9,306 nucleotides of DNA from a bacterium (GTDB lineage Bacteria > JAMCPX01), in assembly GCA_021800575.1 (NCBI GenBank), contig JAJYYW010000034.1:1-9306 (forward strand). The letters are read 5' to 3'. The position numbers were made by a program, and so were the translations under genes. This document shows positions 1-7,368 of the stretch, one piece after another. How positions within the stretch are numbered: the first letter of the stretch is position 1; every line of letters starts with the position of its first letter. The notes below the pieces were generated by a model. That model was not told the DNA's origin and did no database searches. It saw nothing but the letters and a program-made list of their open reading frames with translations.

Positions 1-1188
1 GGGAAGGAGCGCGGCATTGTCGCAGCCGCAAGCTACGAGGCTAAGGCGCAAGGCGTCCAGCGCGGCATGCGTCTGTTCGAGGTGAAAAAGGTCTGCCCGG
101 ACTGCATCATCCTGCCATCGGATTATGAGACCTACAGCCTGTTTTCGGTCAGGCTGTTCGAGATCGTGCGGCGCTTTTCCCCGGACGTCGAGGCCTACAG
201 CATCGACGAAGCCTTTGTCGATCTCACCGGCCTGCGGCGCAGCTTCCACGGCCCGTACGCATCCATTGCAGAGCGCATCCGGACAACCATAGCGGCAGAG
301 CTGGGGATCACGGTGTCCGCAGGGGTGAGCCTGAGCAAGGTGCTTGCAAAGATCGGGTCCAAGCACAAAAAACCCAACGGGTTGACCGTGATACCCGGGG
401 ACCAGATCCACGGGTACCTTGAAGACCTGTCTGTTGAGAAGGTCTGGGGGATCGGCGCGAATACGGCCGCGTTCCTCGGGAAACACGGGATCATCACCGC
501 CCTCCAGTTCGCCCGGCAGGAACAAGCGTGGGTTGAAAAATACCTGTCAAAACCCTACCGGGAGATATGGCACGAGCTCAACGGCAGGAGCGTGTACCCC
601 GTGGTGCCCGAGGCAAAGGACAACTACCAATCCATCAGCAAGGCCAGGACCTTTACCCCTGCCTCGACCGACGAACCGTTTGTCTTTGCCCAGCTCTCCA
701 AGAACCTCGAGAACGCCTGCATCAAGGCGCGCAGATACCGGCTCGCCGCCACCCGGCTTGTCGTGTTTCTGAGAAAACAGGATTTCACCAGCCGCGGCGT
801 TGAGATCAAGCTGCATAAGCCGAGCTCGTACCCCCTTGAGCTCATCGAGCTGTTGAGAACAGGTTTTGCGCGCGTCTTCGAGCCGGGCGGGCTGTACCGG
901 CAAACCGGCGTTGTATTGGCGGGACTGGTCCCTGAGGACAGGACCCAGTACAGCCTGTTCGACGACACGGCGGGCAGAGCGAAGATCTCGAAGATCTACG
1001 AGAGCCTTGACCGTGTTTCGCAGAAGTACGGCAAGCACACGATCCAGCATGGTGCGAGCCTGCCCGCAAATCTCCAGGCACAGCACGAGGGCGAGCGCGG
1101 TGATGTGCCGGTGCGGAAAGGGTCCCTGTTCAACGGCGAGAGCCGGCGGCAACGGCTGGGCATGCCGGTTCTGCACATCAAGATCTGA
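1..1188 (+). CDS. dinB: Y-family DNA polymerase, DinB/Pol IV type (5' partial)
   Basis: Translesion DNA polymerase that copies past damaged bases. The frame is open from base 1 (GKERGIVAAASYEAKAQGVQ), which matches the conserved VxAASYEAR segment of the family. The true start and the first catalytic Asp therefore lie off the left edge, about 40 residues away, and the ATG at base 67 is internal. Of the 395 visible residues, the palm motif SIDEAF with the metal-binding Asp-Glu pair is at about 67-72. A helix-hairpin-helix thumb (LSVEKVWGIG) follows at about 143-152, and the little-finger domain at about 210-310. A sliding-clamp-type motif QYSLF is at about 316-320. About 75 residues continue beyond it, including a UmuC-like segment (SLDRVSQKYGKHT) and a second SLF near the C-terminus. 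It converges on the minus-strand operon. The family is secure. The choice of DinB over a UmuC-like subgroup is less so, because of the C-terminal extension. Confidence 0.92.
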   Translation, partial: GKERGIVAAASYEAKAQGVQRGMRLFEVKKVCPDCIILPSDYETYSLFSVRLFEIVRRFSPDVEAYSIDEAFVDLTGLRRSFHGPYASIAERIRTTIAAELGITVSAGVSLSKVLAKIGSKHKKPNGLTVIPGDQIHGYLEDLSVEKVWGIGANTAAFLGKHGIITALQFARQEQAWVEKYLSKPYREIWHELNGRSVYPVVPEAKDNYQSISKARTFTPASTDEPFVFAQLSKNLENACIKARRYRLAATRLVVFLRKQDFTSRGVEIKLHKPSSYPLELIELLRTGFARVFEPGGLYRQTGVVLAGLVPEDRTQYSLFDDTAGRAKISKIYESLDRVSQKYGKHTIQHGASLPANLQAQHEGERGDVPVRKGSLFNGESRRQRLGMPVLHIKI

Positions 1189-1240
1189 ACGGTTGTCCAC
1201 GCCGTCTGCCCCGTCCCCTGGATCATAAGCACCGTGCACC

Positions 1241-1265
1241 GGAGCGCTGTGCCGGACAGCGTTCC
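1241..1265. terminator. Hairpin between convergent genes, possible bidirectional terminator
   Basis: GGAGCGCTGT and ACAGCGTTCC form a 10-bp stem with one G-U pair around the five-base loop GCCGG. It lies in the 87-nt gap between the stop of the polymerase gene and the stop of the kinase gene. Neither strand has a T-run after the stem, so this is not a classical intrinsic terminator. Position and symmetry suggest a shared stop or an mRNA 3'-end stabiliser. Function is inferred. Confidence 0.45.
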
Positions 1266-1275
1266 CCGACGGCTT

Positions 1276-2343
1276 CTACAGGGATGCGTTATTGATGACC
1301 CGCATCGCGGCCCCTTCGAGGGCCTTGACGGCAAAGATCAGCAGGGCGAACCGGTCGTCCCTGGTCTGCCGGTGATAATACCGGTAGTATATCTGCTGGG
1401 CAATGCCGGCGAGCCGGAACAACCCGAAGCAGTAGTAGAAATCGAACGTGTGTATCTGCAGCCCGGAACGTTGTGCATACCGGGCGATCATTTCGGACCG
1501 GGTCATAGCACCGGGGATGTCCGTGGGCATCATGCGTATCGCCTGAAACTCAGGCGGGTCGTCTGCCTGGATCCAGTAGGCAAGCGAGCTGCCGAGGTCC
1601 ATGAGCGGGTCGCCGATCGTCGCCATCTCCCAGTCGAGCACCCCGATGATCCTGAGCGGGTCATCCGGGGAAAGGACGACGTTATCGAACTTAAAATCAT
1701 TGTGGATGATGCAGGGCCTGTCTGTCTCGCGCGGCATCTTCTCCTGGAGCCACTGCATCACGGGTTCGAAGTCCGGCGCGTCGTCGGTGCGCGCGTTCCG
1801 GTAGCGCTGGGACCAGCCGTCGATCTGGCGCTTCACATAACCCTCCGGCCTGCCGAAATCCGCGAGCCCGATCGCTTGGTAATCGAGCGCGTGCAGCTCG
1901 AGCTGGACGTCGATGAGGCGCTCGCACAGTTTGTGCGCATCCCCGGGCGTCACGGCAAGTCCCGGCGGCAGGTCCCGCCGCAGGATAATGCCGCGGATGC
2001 GTTCCATCACGTAGAACGGGCACCCCATGACCGAGGCGTCCTCTGTGTAGACGAGCGGCTTCGGACAGTACGGAAACACGGGGGTGAGCGCCTGCAGGAT
2101 CGTGTACTCCCGCTTCATATCGTGCGCTGTTTTTGCCTTGGTGCCAAAGGGCGGACGCCGCAGGACGAGCTCCGTATCCCCCACCCTGATCAGGTAGGTA
2201 AGATTGGAGTACCCGCTCGGGAACTGCTCAACGGCGAGGTCCCCGCGCAGGCCGGGTATGCTCTGCTTGAGGAACCGTTCCACACCCGGGATATCGAACT
2301 GTTCCCCCTCGCGTACCGTGCGTGATTTGTCCGTCAGGTCCAT
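1276..2343 (-). CDS. APH-fold phosphotransferase, ACAD10/11 kinase-domain type (LvaA-like)
   Basis: A 355-residue cytoplasmic kinase of the aminoglycoside phosphotransferase/choline kinase fold. Visible motifs in order are a nucleotide loop FPSGYSNLTYLI (41-52), a strand LVLRRPP (59-65), and Glu79 in MKREY. The catalytic loop HNDFKFDN (214-221) has Asp216 and Asn221, and the metal-binding segment DWEMATIGDPLMDLG (237-251) follows. The LRRPP and DWExATIGDPLxDLG signatures fit the subgroup that forms the N-terminal domain of animal ACAD10/ACAD11 and stands alone in bacteria, including LvaA of levulinate catabolism. It lies 12 nt after an acyl-CoA dehydrogenase gene of the matching type, so a 4-hydroxyacyl-CoA (or related hydroxyacyl-CoA) substrate is inferred. 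The Shine-Dalgarno is weak (AGGG overlapping the upstream stop), suggesting coupled translation. The family is firm; the substrate is a hypothesis. Antibiotic resistance is unlikely from motifs and context. Confidence 0.88.
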   Translation of the reverse strand: MDLTDKSRTVREGEQFDIPGVERFLKQSIPGLRGDLAVEQFPSGYSNLTYLIRVGDTELVLRRPPFGTKAKTAHDMKREYTILQALTPVFPYCPKPLVYTEDASVMGCPFYVMERIRGIILRRDLPPGLAVTPGDAHKLCERLIDVQLELHALDYQAIGLADFGRPEGYVKRQIDGWSQRYRNARTDDAPDFEPVMQWLQEKMPRETDRPCIIHNDFKFDNVVLSPDDPLRIIGVLDWEMATIGDPLMDLGSSLAYWIQADDPPEFQAIRMMPTDIPGAMTRSEMIARYAQRSGLQIHTFDFYYCFGLFRLAGIAQQIYYRYYHRQTRDDRFALLIFAVKALEGAAMRVINNASL

Positions 2344-2355
2344 ACCAGCCGCGCC

Positions 2356-3564
2356 CTATCGGATGTCCCGGCCCTCGTAGGCCTTCAGGATGCGCCGGGC
2401 GACGGCCATCTTGTGCACCTCGTCGGCGCCGTCGTAGATCCTGGCCGCACGTTCGTGCCGGTAGAAGAACGCGAGGATCGTATCGTCCGTCATGCCCAGG
2501 CCGCCGTGCACCTGGAGTGCCCGGTCAACGACACGCTGGAGCACCCCGGCAACATAGAACTTGATGAACGAAACGTCGTCACGCGCCTCCTTCTGTCCGA
2601 GCTTCTCTATCTTCCAGGCAGCGTTGAGCACCATGAGCTTCGCGGCGCTGATCTCGGCCGCGGAATCCGCGATCCACTCCTGCACGATCTGCTTGGTGGC
2701 AAGGGTCTTGCCGTCCGGGGACATGACCCGTTTGGACGCCCGGGAGCACATCAGGTCGAAGGCCCGGTTGCAGATGCCGATCCAGCGCATGCAGTGGTGG
2801 ATCCTGCCGGGGCCCAGCCGCTCCTGCGCGATCACAAAGCCCATGCCCTCGGGGCCGAGGAGGTTTTTCTGCGGCACCCTGCACGACTGGAACGACACCT
2901 CGCCGTGGGAAAAATAATCCTCCCCGGTGTGCCCCATGACCGGGATGTTCCGCACGAGGCGGTAGCCCTTCGTATCCGTCGGCACGATGATCATGCTCGC
3001 GCGCATGTACGGGTGCTGGTCCGGGTTGGTGATCGCCATAACGATGGTGAATGCCGCGCCGTCCGCAGCCGTGGAGAACCACTTCTGGCCGTTGATCACG
3101 TACTCGTCGCCGTCCTTGACCGCGGTGGTCTCGAGCATGACCGGGTTCGAACCTGCCATCTCGGGCTCGGTCATGCTGAAACAGCTCCTGATGTCGCCCG
3201 CGGCGAGCGGCTTGAGGTAACGCTGTTTCTGCTCCTGCGTACCGTGCAGGTACAGGATTTCCATGTTCCCTGCGTCGGGCGCCTGGCAGCCGAACACGTA
3301 GTGGCCCAGTGGCGATCTGCCGAGCGCCTCAGAAACCAGGGCGTGCTCCACGAGGTCCAGCCCCATCCCGCCGTACTCCGTAGGCTGGTTGGGCGCCCAC
3401 AGCTCCATCTTCTTGACCATCTGCCGTTTTTCCCTGAGCACCGGCATCATGTTTTTGATGCTGGTGCTCACGAACTCCGGTTCGAGCGGTATGAGTTCCT
3501 TGTCGACGAATTCGGTGATCATGCCGAGGATAACCTTCATCTTCTCAGACACTTCAAAATCCAT
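2356..3564 (-). CDS. Acyl-CoA dehydrogenase family protein, ACAD10/11- or LvaC-like
   Basis: A 402-residue FAD flavoenzyme of the acyl-CoA dehydrogenase superfamily, the normal length for a stand-alone member. An N-terminal helical domain is followed by the middle beta-domain, with SMTEPEMAGSN (130-140) at the flavin/acyl-CoA site and INGQKWFSTAADGA (157-170). Next come ERLGPGRIHHCMR (248-260) and the C-terminal helical domain with QVHGGLGMTDD (351-361) and IYDGADEVHK (376-385). Asp378 occupies the place where medium- and short-chain enzymes carry the catalytic Glu (YEGT). ACAD10/ACAD11-type proteins share this YDG/ADG-DEVH form. In that group the enzyme works with a partner kinase on 4-hydroxyacyl-CoA, giving 2-enoyl-CoA, rather than doing ordinary fatty-acyl oxidation. 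The start is supported by AAAGGAGG four bases upstream of the ATG. The kinase gene follows 12 nt downstream. Superfamily assignment is firm; the exact substrate is inferred. Confidence 0.94.
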   Translation of the reverse strand: MDFEVSEKMKVILGMITEFVDKELIPLEPEFVSTSIKNMMPVLREKRQMVKKMELWAPNQPTEYGGMGLDLVEHALVSEALGRSPLGHYVFGCQAPDAGNMEILYLHGTQEQKQRYLKPLAAGDIRSCFSMTEPEMAGSNPVMLETTAVKDGDEYVINGQKWFSTAADGAAFTIVMAITNPDQHPYMRASMIIVPTDTKGYRLVRNIPVMGHTGEDYFSHGEVSFQSCRVPQKNLLGPEGMGFVIAQERLGPGRIHHCMRWIGICNRAFDLMCSRASKRVMSPDGKTLATKQIVQEWIADSAAEISAAKLMVLNAAWKIEKLGQKEARDDVSFIKFYVAGVLQRVVDRALQVHGGLGMTDDTILAFFYRHERAARIYDGADEVHKMAVARRILKAYEGRDIR

Positions 3565-3568
3565 ACAT

Positions 3569-3576
3569 CCTCCTTT
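3569..3576 (-). promoter_or_regulatory. Strong Shine-Dalgarno of the acyl-CoA dehydrogenase gene
   Basis: On the minus strand AAAGGAGG precedes ATG with a short four-base spacer (ATGT). It fixes the start of the dehydrogenase gene. It suggests independent ribosome loading at this internal cistron, unlike the weakly led mtnA and kinase genes around it. An overlapping ATG lies four bases further upstream in another frame and leads to no product I can support. Confidence 0.75.
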
Positions 3577-3602
3577 GTGGTATCCCTGCAGCGGAGTACC
3601 AC
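3577..3602 (-). other. Intercistronic hairpin abutting the dehydrogenase Shine-Dalgarno
   Basis: GTGGTA and TACCAC pair as the outer stem. TCC and GGA pair inside with one bulged G and a seven-base loop CTGCAGC. The element fills most of the 44-nt gap between mtnA and the dehydrogenase gene. On the minus-strand mRNA it ends exactly where AAAGGAGG begins. No T-run follows, so it is not a standard terminator. It could be a processing or stability element that separates expression of the two distal genes from the three proximal ones. Confidence 0.4.
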
Positions 3603-3608
3603 CGCACG

Positions 3609-4643
3609 TTATCCGAGCAGGGCCCGGATGCCTTTTTTGTACGGCGGAACAATAACGCCCTTTTCCGTTATGATGCCCGTGACGTACTTCGCCGGGGTCA
3701 CGTCAAACGCCGGGTTGCGCACCTTGATGCCATCGGGTGCTATCTGCCGGCCTGCGATGGTCATGACCTCGTGCACCGGGCGTTCCTCGATGACGATCCC
3801 GCTGCCCGAGGCGATCGTAGGATCGAACGTCGAGGAGGGCGCGGCGACATAAAACGGTATACCGTGGACGCGTGCCAGCACCGCAACGCTGTAGGTGCCG
3901 ATCTTGTTTGCAACGTCCCCGTTCGCCGCAATCCGGTCCGCACCGACGACGCAGGCGTTGATCAGTCCCTGCTGCATCATCCATCCTGCCATGTTGTCCG
4001 TGATGAGCGTAACGTCGAAGCCGTCCTGCTGAAGCTCCCACGCGGTCAGCCGTGCTCCCTGCAGAAACGGCCGTGTCTCGTCTGCAAAGATCCGGATGTG
4101 CTTACCCGCATCCTTTGCCGAGCGCAGAACACCGAGTGCAGTGCCGTAGCCCGCCGTCGCGAGCGCGCCGGCATTGCAGTGCGTCAGTACGGTCCAGTTG
4201 TTCCGGATAAGCCGTGCTCCGTAGTCGCCCATCTTCCGGTTTGCATCGATGTCCTCGTGGTACATGCGGACCGCCTCCCGGTACAGTGCGGCCGCTGTGG
4301 CGGACGGGGCATACCGTCCCGAGCGGGCAACGCTGAGCATCCTGTTCACGGCCCACGACAGGTTATGCGCCGTCGGGCGCGCGCTGACGATGTGCCTGCA
4401 CATCCGTTCCAGCTCAGCCAGGTACCTGCGCGGATCGGTAGTCCTGATCGTCCGTGCACCCAGCCACACGCCGAACGCCGCGGTGACACCGATTGCCGGT
4501 GCACCGCGCACGGCCATGTGCCTGATGCCGTCGTATGCATCCCGGTATGTCCGGACCTTGATGTAGCGGGTCTTGCCGGGTAACAGCCGCTGATCCAGCA
4601 GAAGCAGGTGATCCTTTTGGGGGATGAGGGTAGAGAATGCCAT
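3609..4643 (-). CDS. mtnA: S-methyl-5-thioribose-1-phosphate isomerase
   Basis: Converts 5-methylthioribose 1-phosphate to 5-methylthioribulose 1-phosphate in methionine salvage or related methylthio-sugar disposal routes; cytosolic, eIF2B-like fold. All 344 residues are present, the usual length. Landmarks are RGAPAIGVTAAFG (46-58), THCNAGALATAGYGTALGV (154-172) with catalytic Cys156, DETRPFLQGARLTAWEL (188-204), and GADRIAANGDVANKIGT (234-250) with catalytic Asp236. These correspond to Cys160 and Asp240 of the Bacillus enzyme. The paralogous ribose-1,5-bisphosphate isomerases and eIF2B subunits lack this exact combination. The start lies one base after the asmA-like stop (TGACATG) and has no evident Shine-Dalgarno, so translational re-initiation is likely. 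No mtnK, mtnP, mtnB or mtnC is visible nearby; the APH-fold kinase downstream is of a different subgroup from MtnK. Confidence 0.97.
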   Translation of the reverse strand: MAFSTLIPQKDHLLLLDQRLLPGKTRYIKVRTYRDAYDGIRHMAVRGAPAIGVTAAFGVWLGARTIRTTDPRRYLAELERMCRHIVSARPTAHNLSWAVNRMLSVARSGRYAPSATAAALYREAVRMYHEDIDANRKMGDYGARLIRNNWTVLTHCNAGALATAGYGTALGVLRSAKDAGKHIRIFADETRPFLQGARLTAWELQQDGFDVTLITDNMAGWMMQQGLINACVVGADRIAANGDVANKIGTYSVAVLARVHGIPFYVAAPSSTFDPTIASGSGIVIEERPVHEVMTIAGRQIAPDGIKVRNPAFDVTPAKYVTGIITEKGVIVPPYKKGIRALLG

Positions 4644-4644
4644 G

Positions 4645-7368
4645 TCAGTGGAACAGCTGCTGGATCGCTTTTTTGCCCTGGTTTTCCATCTGCTGAAGGT
4701 TCTTATTCTGCTGGATCTGCTGGATGGACTTGTTCGTCTTGAGCTCCTTATTGAGCTGCTGGTTGAGCTGCTGGATGACCTGTTTCTTCGCAGCCTCTTT
4801 CAACCGCTGCTGGTACGCCTGGGCATCGAGACTGAACGCCGGCCGCCGGATATCGCCGGTCAGGATAAACGGTATCTCCACCTCGCCCTGCTGGTTCTTG
4901 ATGAGCTGCCCTGCCGTCCCTCCCACCCTGCCGGAAATGCTGCGGGAAAGGATGCCGGTGCCGTGGTAGTTGAGGTTCGAGTCAAGATCGAAATACCCCT
5001 GTGCCGTGACCGTGCAGTCATTGCTGTTCAGTTTCAGATCGTTGGTCGTCACCTTGCCGTGGTCGATGACCGCGGTCATCCGCATGGTCTGGATCTTGGT
5101 CGTTCCGCCGGACCCGACGTTGATCAGGTTCGCTATCGAGGTGAGCTTCGACAGCAGGGAAAATGTTTTTATCTCGCCATCGGTCACGGTCATGACGCCC
5201 TTGCCCGAAACCGATTTCTTAAGGTCCTTGGCATTGCCGTTGAGCGCGATGTCCGAGCCGAGCCTGCCGGTCATGACGTCCTTGTAGGTGGTCATCGTGT
5301 TGAGCATGTCTCCGAGATTGAGGCCGCTGGTCCTGAGCTTCAGGTTGTAGGGCTGCTGCCCGCTTATGCCCACCGTACCGTTCGCGGCGATGAGACCGGA
5401 GAACGCCCGCACATCAAACGTGTTGAGGAACAGAGTTCCTTTCACCAGCCGGGCAAGCAGGACCAGATCCGTAAACTGCGCTTTTCTCACGATCCCCTTC
5501 TGCACCCGGGCGGACACGGTGATGTCTGCCGTATCCACGAGCGACGGCTGTGCCTGCTGCGTTCCCGCTACTGCCGGCGCTGGTTGTGTTGTCTCCTGTT
5601 TCGCACCGGTCTTCGAGGGCGGCATGAGCTCGTCCACATTGAGGTACGGAGAGGTCAGGGTAAGCCTGCCCCGCGGCGCCGAGAAATCCTCGATAGTCCC
5701 GTTCCCGTGCACCTCGGATTTGCCGATCTGCACGAACAGCGATTTGATCGTGACGCTGTTGCGCGTAAACAGGGTGTCCATGTCGAACGTCCTCAGCGGC
5801 TTGGGCAGGGAACTGATGGACGCGGACACGTTGTTGACCTGCAGTCTTCCCTGCACCGCAAGCTGTTTCGGTTTTTTCAAGGCCCCTTTTGCCGACGCCG
5901 TGAGGACAAAGCTCCCGGCGGCGTGGTATGACTTGACCAGGGGGATCACGTCCTCCAGGGACTGCAGGGGGACACTGTTGGTCGCAAGGGTGATGGATGC
6001 GTTCATGTCGCCGGACGTGAACACGGTGCCTGCTGCGTTCAGGGCAAGCTTATCGAGGATGAGCCGTATGTTTTTGATGTCCAGCGTCGTTTTGCGCTGA
6101 GCGATGTCATACGACAGGCTCAGGGGGATCCCGTCCGGTTTGACGAACGTCGTACCGTACTGGATCTTTGCCCGGGCAAGATCGATGATCCCGTTGACCG
6201 CCATGACCGCGCCGCTCGTACGCACGGTTGTGGTTATGCCGGCATCCCCGCTGATCTGCGCAGACGGCGGCAGAGCGTTTTCCAGGGGGCTGTAAAAGGC
6301 CATGAGCTTTTCTAAGGACAGCTCCCGGGAAGCCATCTTGATATCGATCGCCTTGGTCGCGATGTTCGTTTTCCCCGTAAGACCGATGTTGATGCCGTCG
6401 GACTTCAGGGTGACATCCTCGATAGCGAGGACCTTTTCCGCGGGAACGAACTGCAGTGCGTTGGTGATGGAAAACGGACTGATCGTGCCGTTGGTCAGCG
6501 CAAGGCCCGCAAGCTGTATCTTTCCTTTGATGTCCATGCTGCCGGACGGTTTCGAGCTGAGCCTTTCGTCGACATCGAGGGTCCCGGCACTCAGCGGCTG
6601 TCCCTTGACCCCTGCAAGCGCCATCACGTATGGTATGTCGATGTGCTTGAGCAGGATGGTCAGGTTGAGCGGCAGGTGCTCCACGGAGATCTGCCTGCCG
6701 GTAGGTCCCACGTCCCCGTGGACATCGAGACGGGCGTCCTTCAAATTATTGAATGAAACCCCGAGCGATACCCGGAACGCCTTCCTGACATTGAATCCGT
6801 ACACCCCGAGGTTGATGTGGTTGAGCCCGTACTGCTTCTGTTTCCCATGCCCGCTGTCCGTCATGGTAACGGTCCCGTCCGCGATTTCGAGCTTGTCGAG
6901 GGAAAATCCTGCCGGTATGCCGGACGACGCGGCGGGCTTCGCCTGCGTGGACTGTTCCGGCTTTTGCGGCGCAGGCTTTTGCAGGAGGTCTGAGAAGTTA
7001 TAGGTTCCGTTCGCATAGCGGATGATGTTGATATCCGGCTTGTCGAGCACCACCTTGCTGACGGATATCTCCTTTTTCAGCAGGGGCAGGAGGTTGACGC
7101 CCACGCTGATATCTTTGACCGAAATAAAGGGCGCCTTCGCTGGGACCTTTTCCTGTACGGTGACGCCCTTCAGTTCGACGCCGAGCCCGCTGAGGATGGT
7201 GAGCCGCAGGTGGCTGATCGAGACCTGCCTGCCGATGGCCTTGCTTGCAGAGCTCGTTATCTGCGGGATGTACGTGTCCAGGTTGATGACAAACGGCAGT
7301 ATCAGTAGGACCGCAATGATGACAACCAGTGAGATTCCGGTATAGGTTACAACTTTTTTTACCTTCAT
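4645..7368 (-). CDS. AsmA-family inner-membrane-anchored periplasmic protein
   Basis: A 907-residue AsmA-like protein. One hydrophobic N-terminal segment (about 6-28, rich in V, I and L, after the basic MKVKK) should anchor it in the inner membrane. The rest would lie in the periplasm. The N-terminal block with NLDTYIPQI, IGRQVSISHL and a G-V-E-L-KGVTV strand is typical of AsmA. The body consists of repeating amphipathic beta-strands (for example SLEKLMAFYSPLENALPP, and GTLFLNTFDVRAFSGLIAANG near 640). Pro/Ala/Gln-rich linkers lie near 131-152 and 580-609. The last ~55 residues form a Gln/Lys-rich, probably coiled-coil tail. AsmA-like proteins form long hydrophobic grooves thought to carry phospholipids to the outer membrane. 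The start overlaps the gatB stop by 4 nt (ATGA), with GAGGG just upstream. It could be described as a TamB/YhdP-like bridge, but the N-terminus favours AsmA. Confidence 0.87.
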   Translation of the reverse strand: MKVKKVVTYTGISLVVIIAVLLILPFVINLDTYIPQITSSASKAIGRQVSISHLRLTILSGLGVELKGVTVQEKVPAKAPFISVKDISVGVNLLPLLKKEISVSKVVLDKPDINIIRYANGTYNFSDLLQKPAPQKPEQSTQAKPAASSGIPAGFSLDKLEIADGTVTMTDSGHGKQKQYGLNHINLGVYGFNVRKAFRVSLGVSFNNLKDARLDVHGDVGPTGRQISVEHLPLNLTILLKHIDIPYVMALAGVKGQPLSAGTLDVDERLSSKPSGSMDIKGKIQLAGLALTNGTISPFSITNALQFVPAEKVLAIEDVTLKSDGINIGLTGKTNIATKAIDIKMASRELSLEKLMAFYSPLENALPPSAQISGDAGITTTVRTSGAVMAVNGIIDLARAKIQYGTTFVKPDGIPLSLSYDIAQRKTTLDIKNIRLILDKLALNAAGTVFTSGDMNASITLATNSVPLQSLEDVIPLVKSYHAAGSFVLTASAKGALKKPKQLAVQGRLQVNNVSASISSLPKPLRTFDMDTLFTRNSVTIKSLFVQIGKSEVHGNGTIEDFSAPRGRLTLTSPYLNVDELMPPSKTGAKQETTQPAPAVAGTQQAQPSLVDTADITVSARVQKGIVRKAQFTDLVLLARLVKGTLFLNTFDVRAFSGLIAANGTVGISGQQPYNLKLRTSGLNLGDMLNTMTTYKDVMTGRLGSDIALNGNAKDLKKSVSGKGVMTVTDGEIKTFSLLSKLTSIANLINVGSGGTTKIQTMRMTAVIDHGKVTTNDLKLNSNDCTVTAQGYFDLDSNLNYHGTGILSRSISGRVGGTAGQLIKNQQGEVEIPFILTGDIRRPAFSLDAQAYQQRLKEAAKKQVIQQLNQQLNKELKTNKSIQQIQQNKNLQQMENQGKKAIQQLFH

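Noticed and set aside
67..69. ATG at base 67 as the start of the polymerase gene
   Set aside because: The upstream in-frame codons already encode the conserved GIVAAASYEA segment, so this Met is internal and the gene is cut by the window edge.
1234..2325. A 363-codon open frame on the plus strand opposite the kinase gene
   Set aside because: The opposite strand carries the full set of APH-kinase motifs. This frame has no recognisable domain and begins inside the convergent gap hairpin region.
1276..2343. The APH-fold kinase as methylthioribose kinase (MtnK) because mtnA is close by
   Set aside because: The sequence has the LRRPP and DWEMATIGDPLMDLG signatures of the ACAD10/11 kinase group and lies next to the matching dehydrogenase, with the dehydrogenase gene between it and mtnA.
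2413..3852. A 479-codon open frame on the plus strand across the dehydrogenase gene and the mtnA end
   Set aside because: It is antisense to two genes with unmistakable family motifs, has a low-complexity composition rich in His, Arg and Val, and no ribosome site. Long antisense frames are expected in GC-rich coding DNA.
4624..5931. A 435-codon open frame on the plus strand opposite the asmA-like gene
   Set aside because: Its Leu-rich start is the reverse complement of the Gln-rich coiled-coil tail of the AsmA-like protein, so the hydrophobic look is an artefact.
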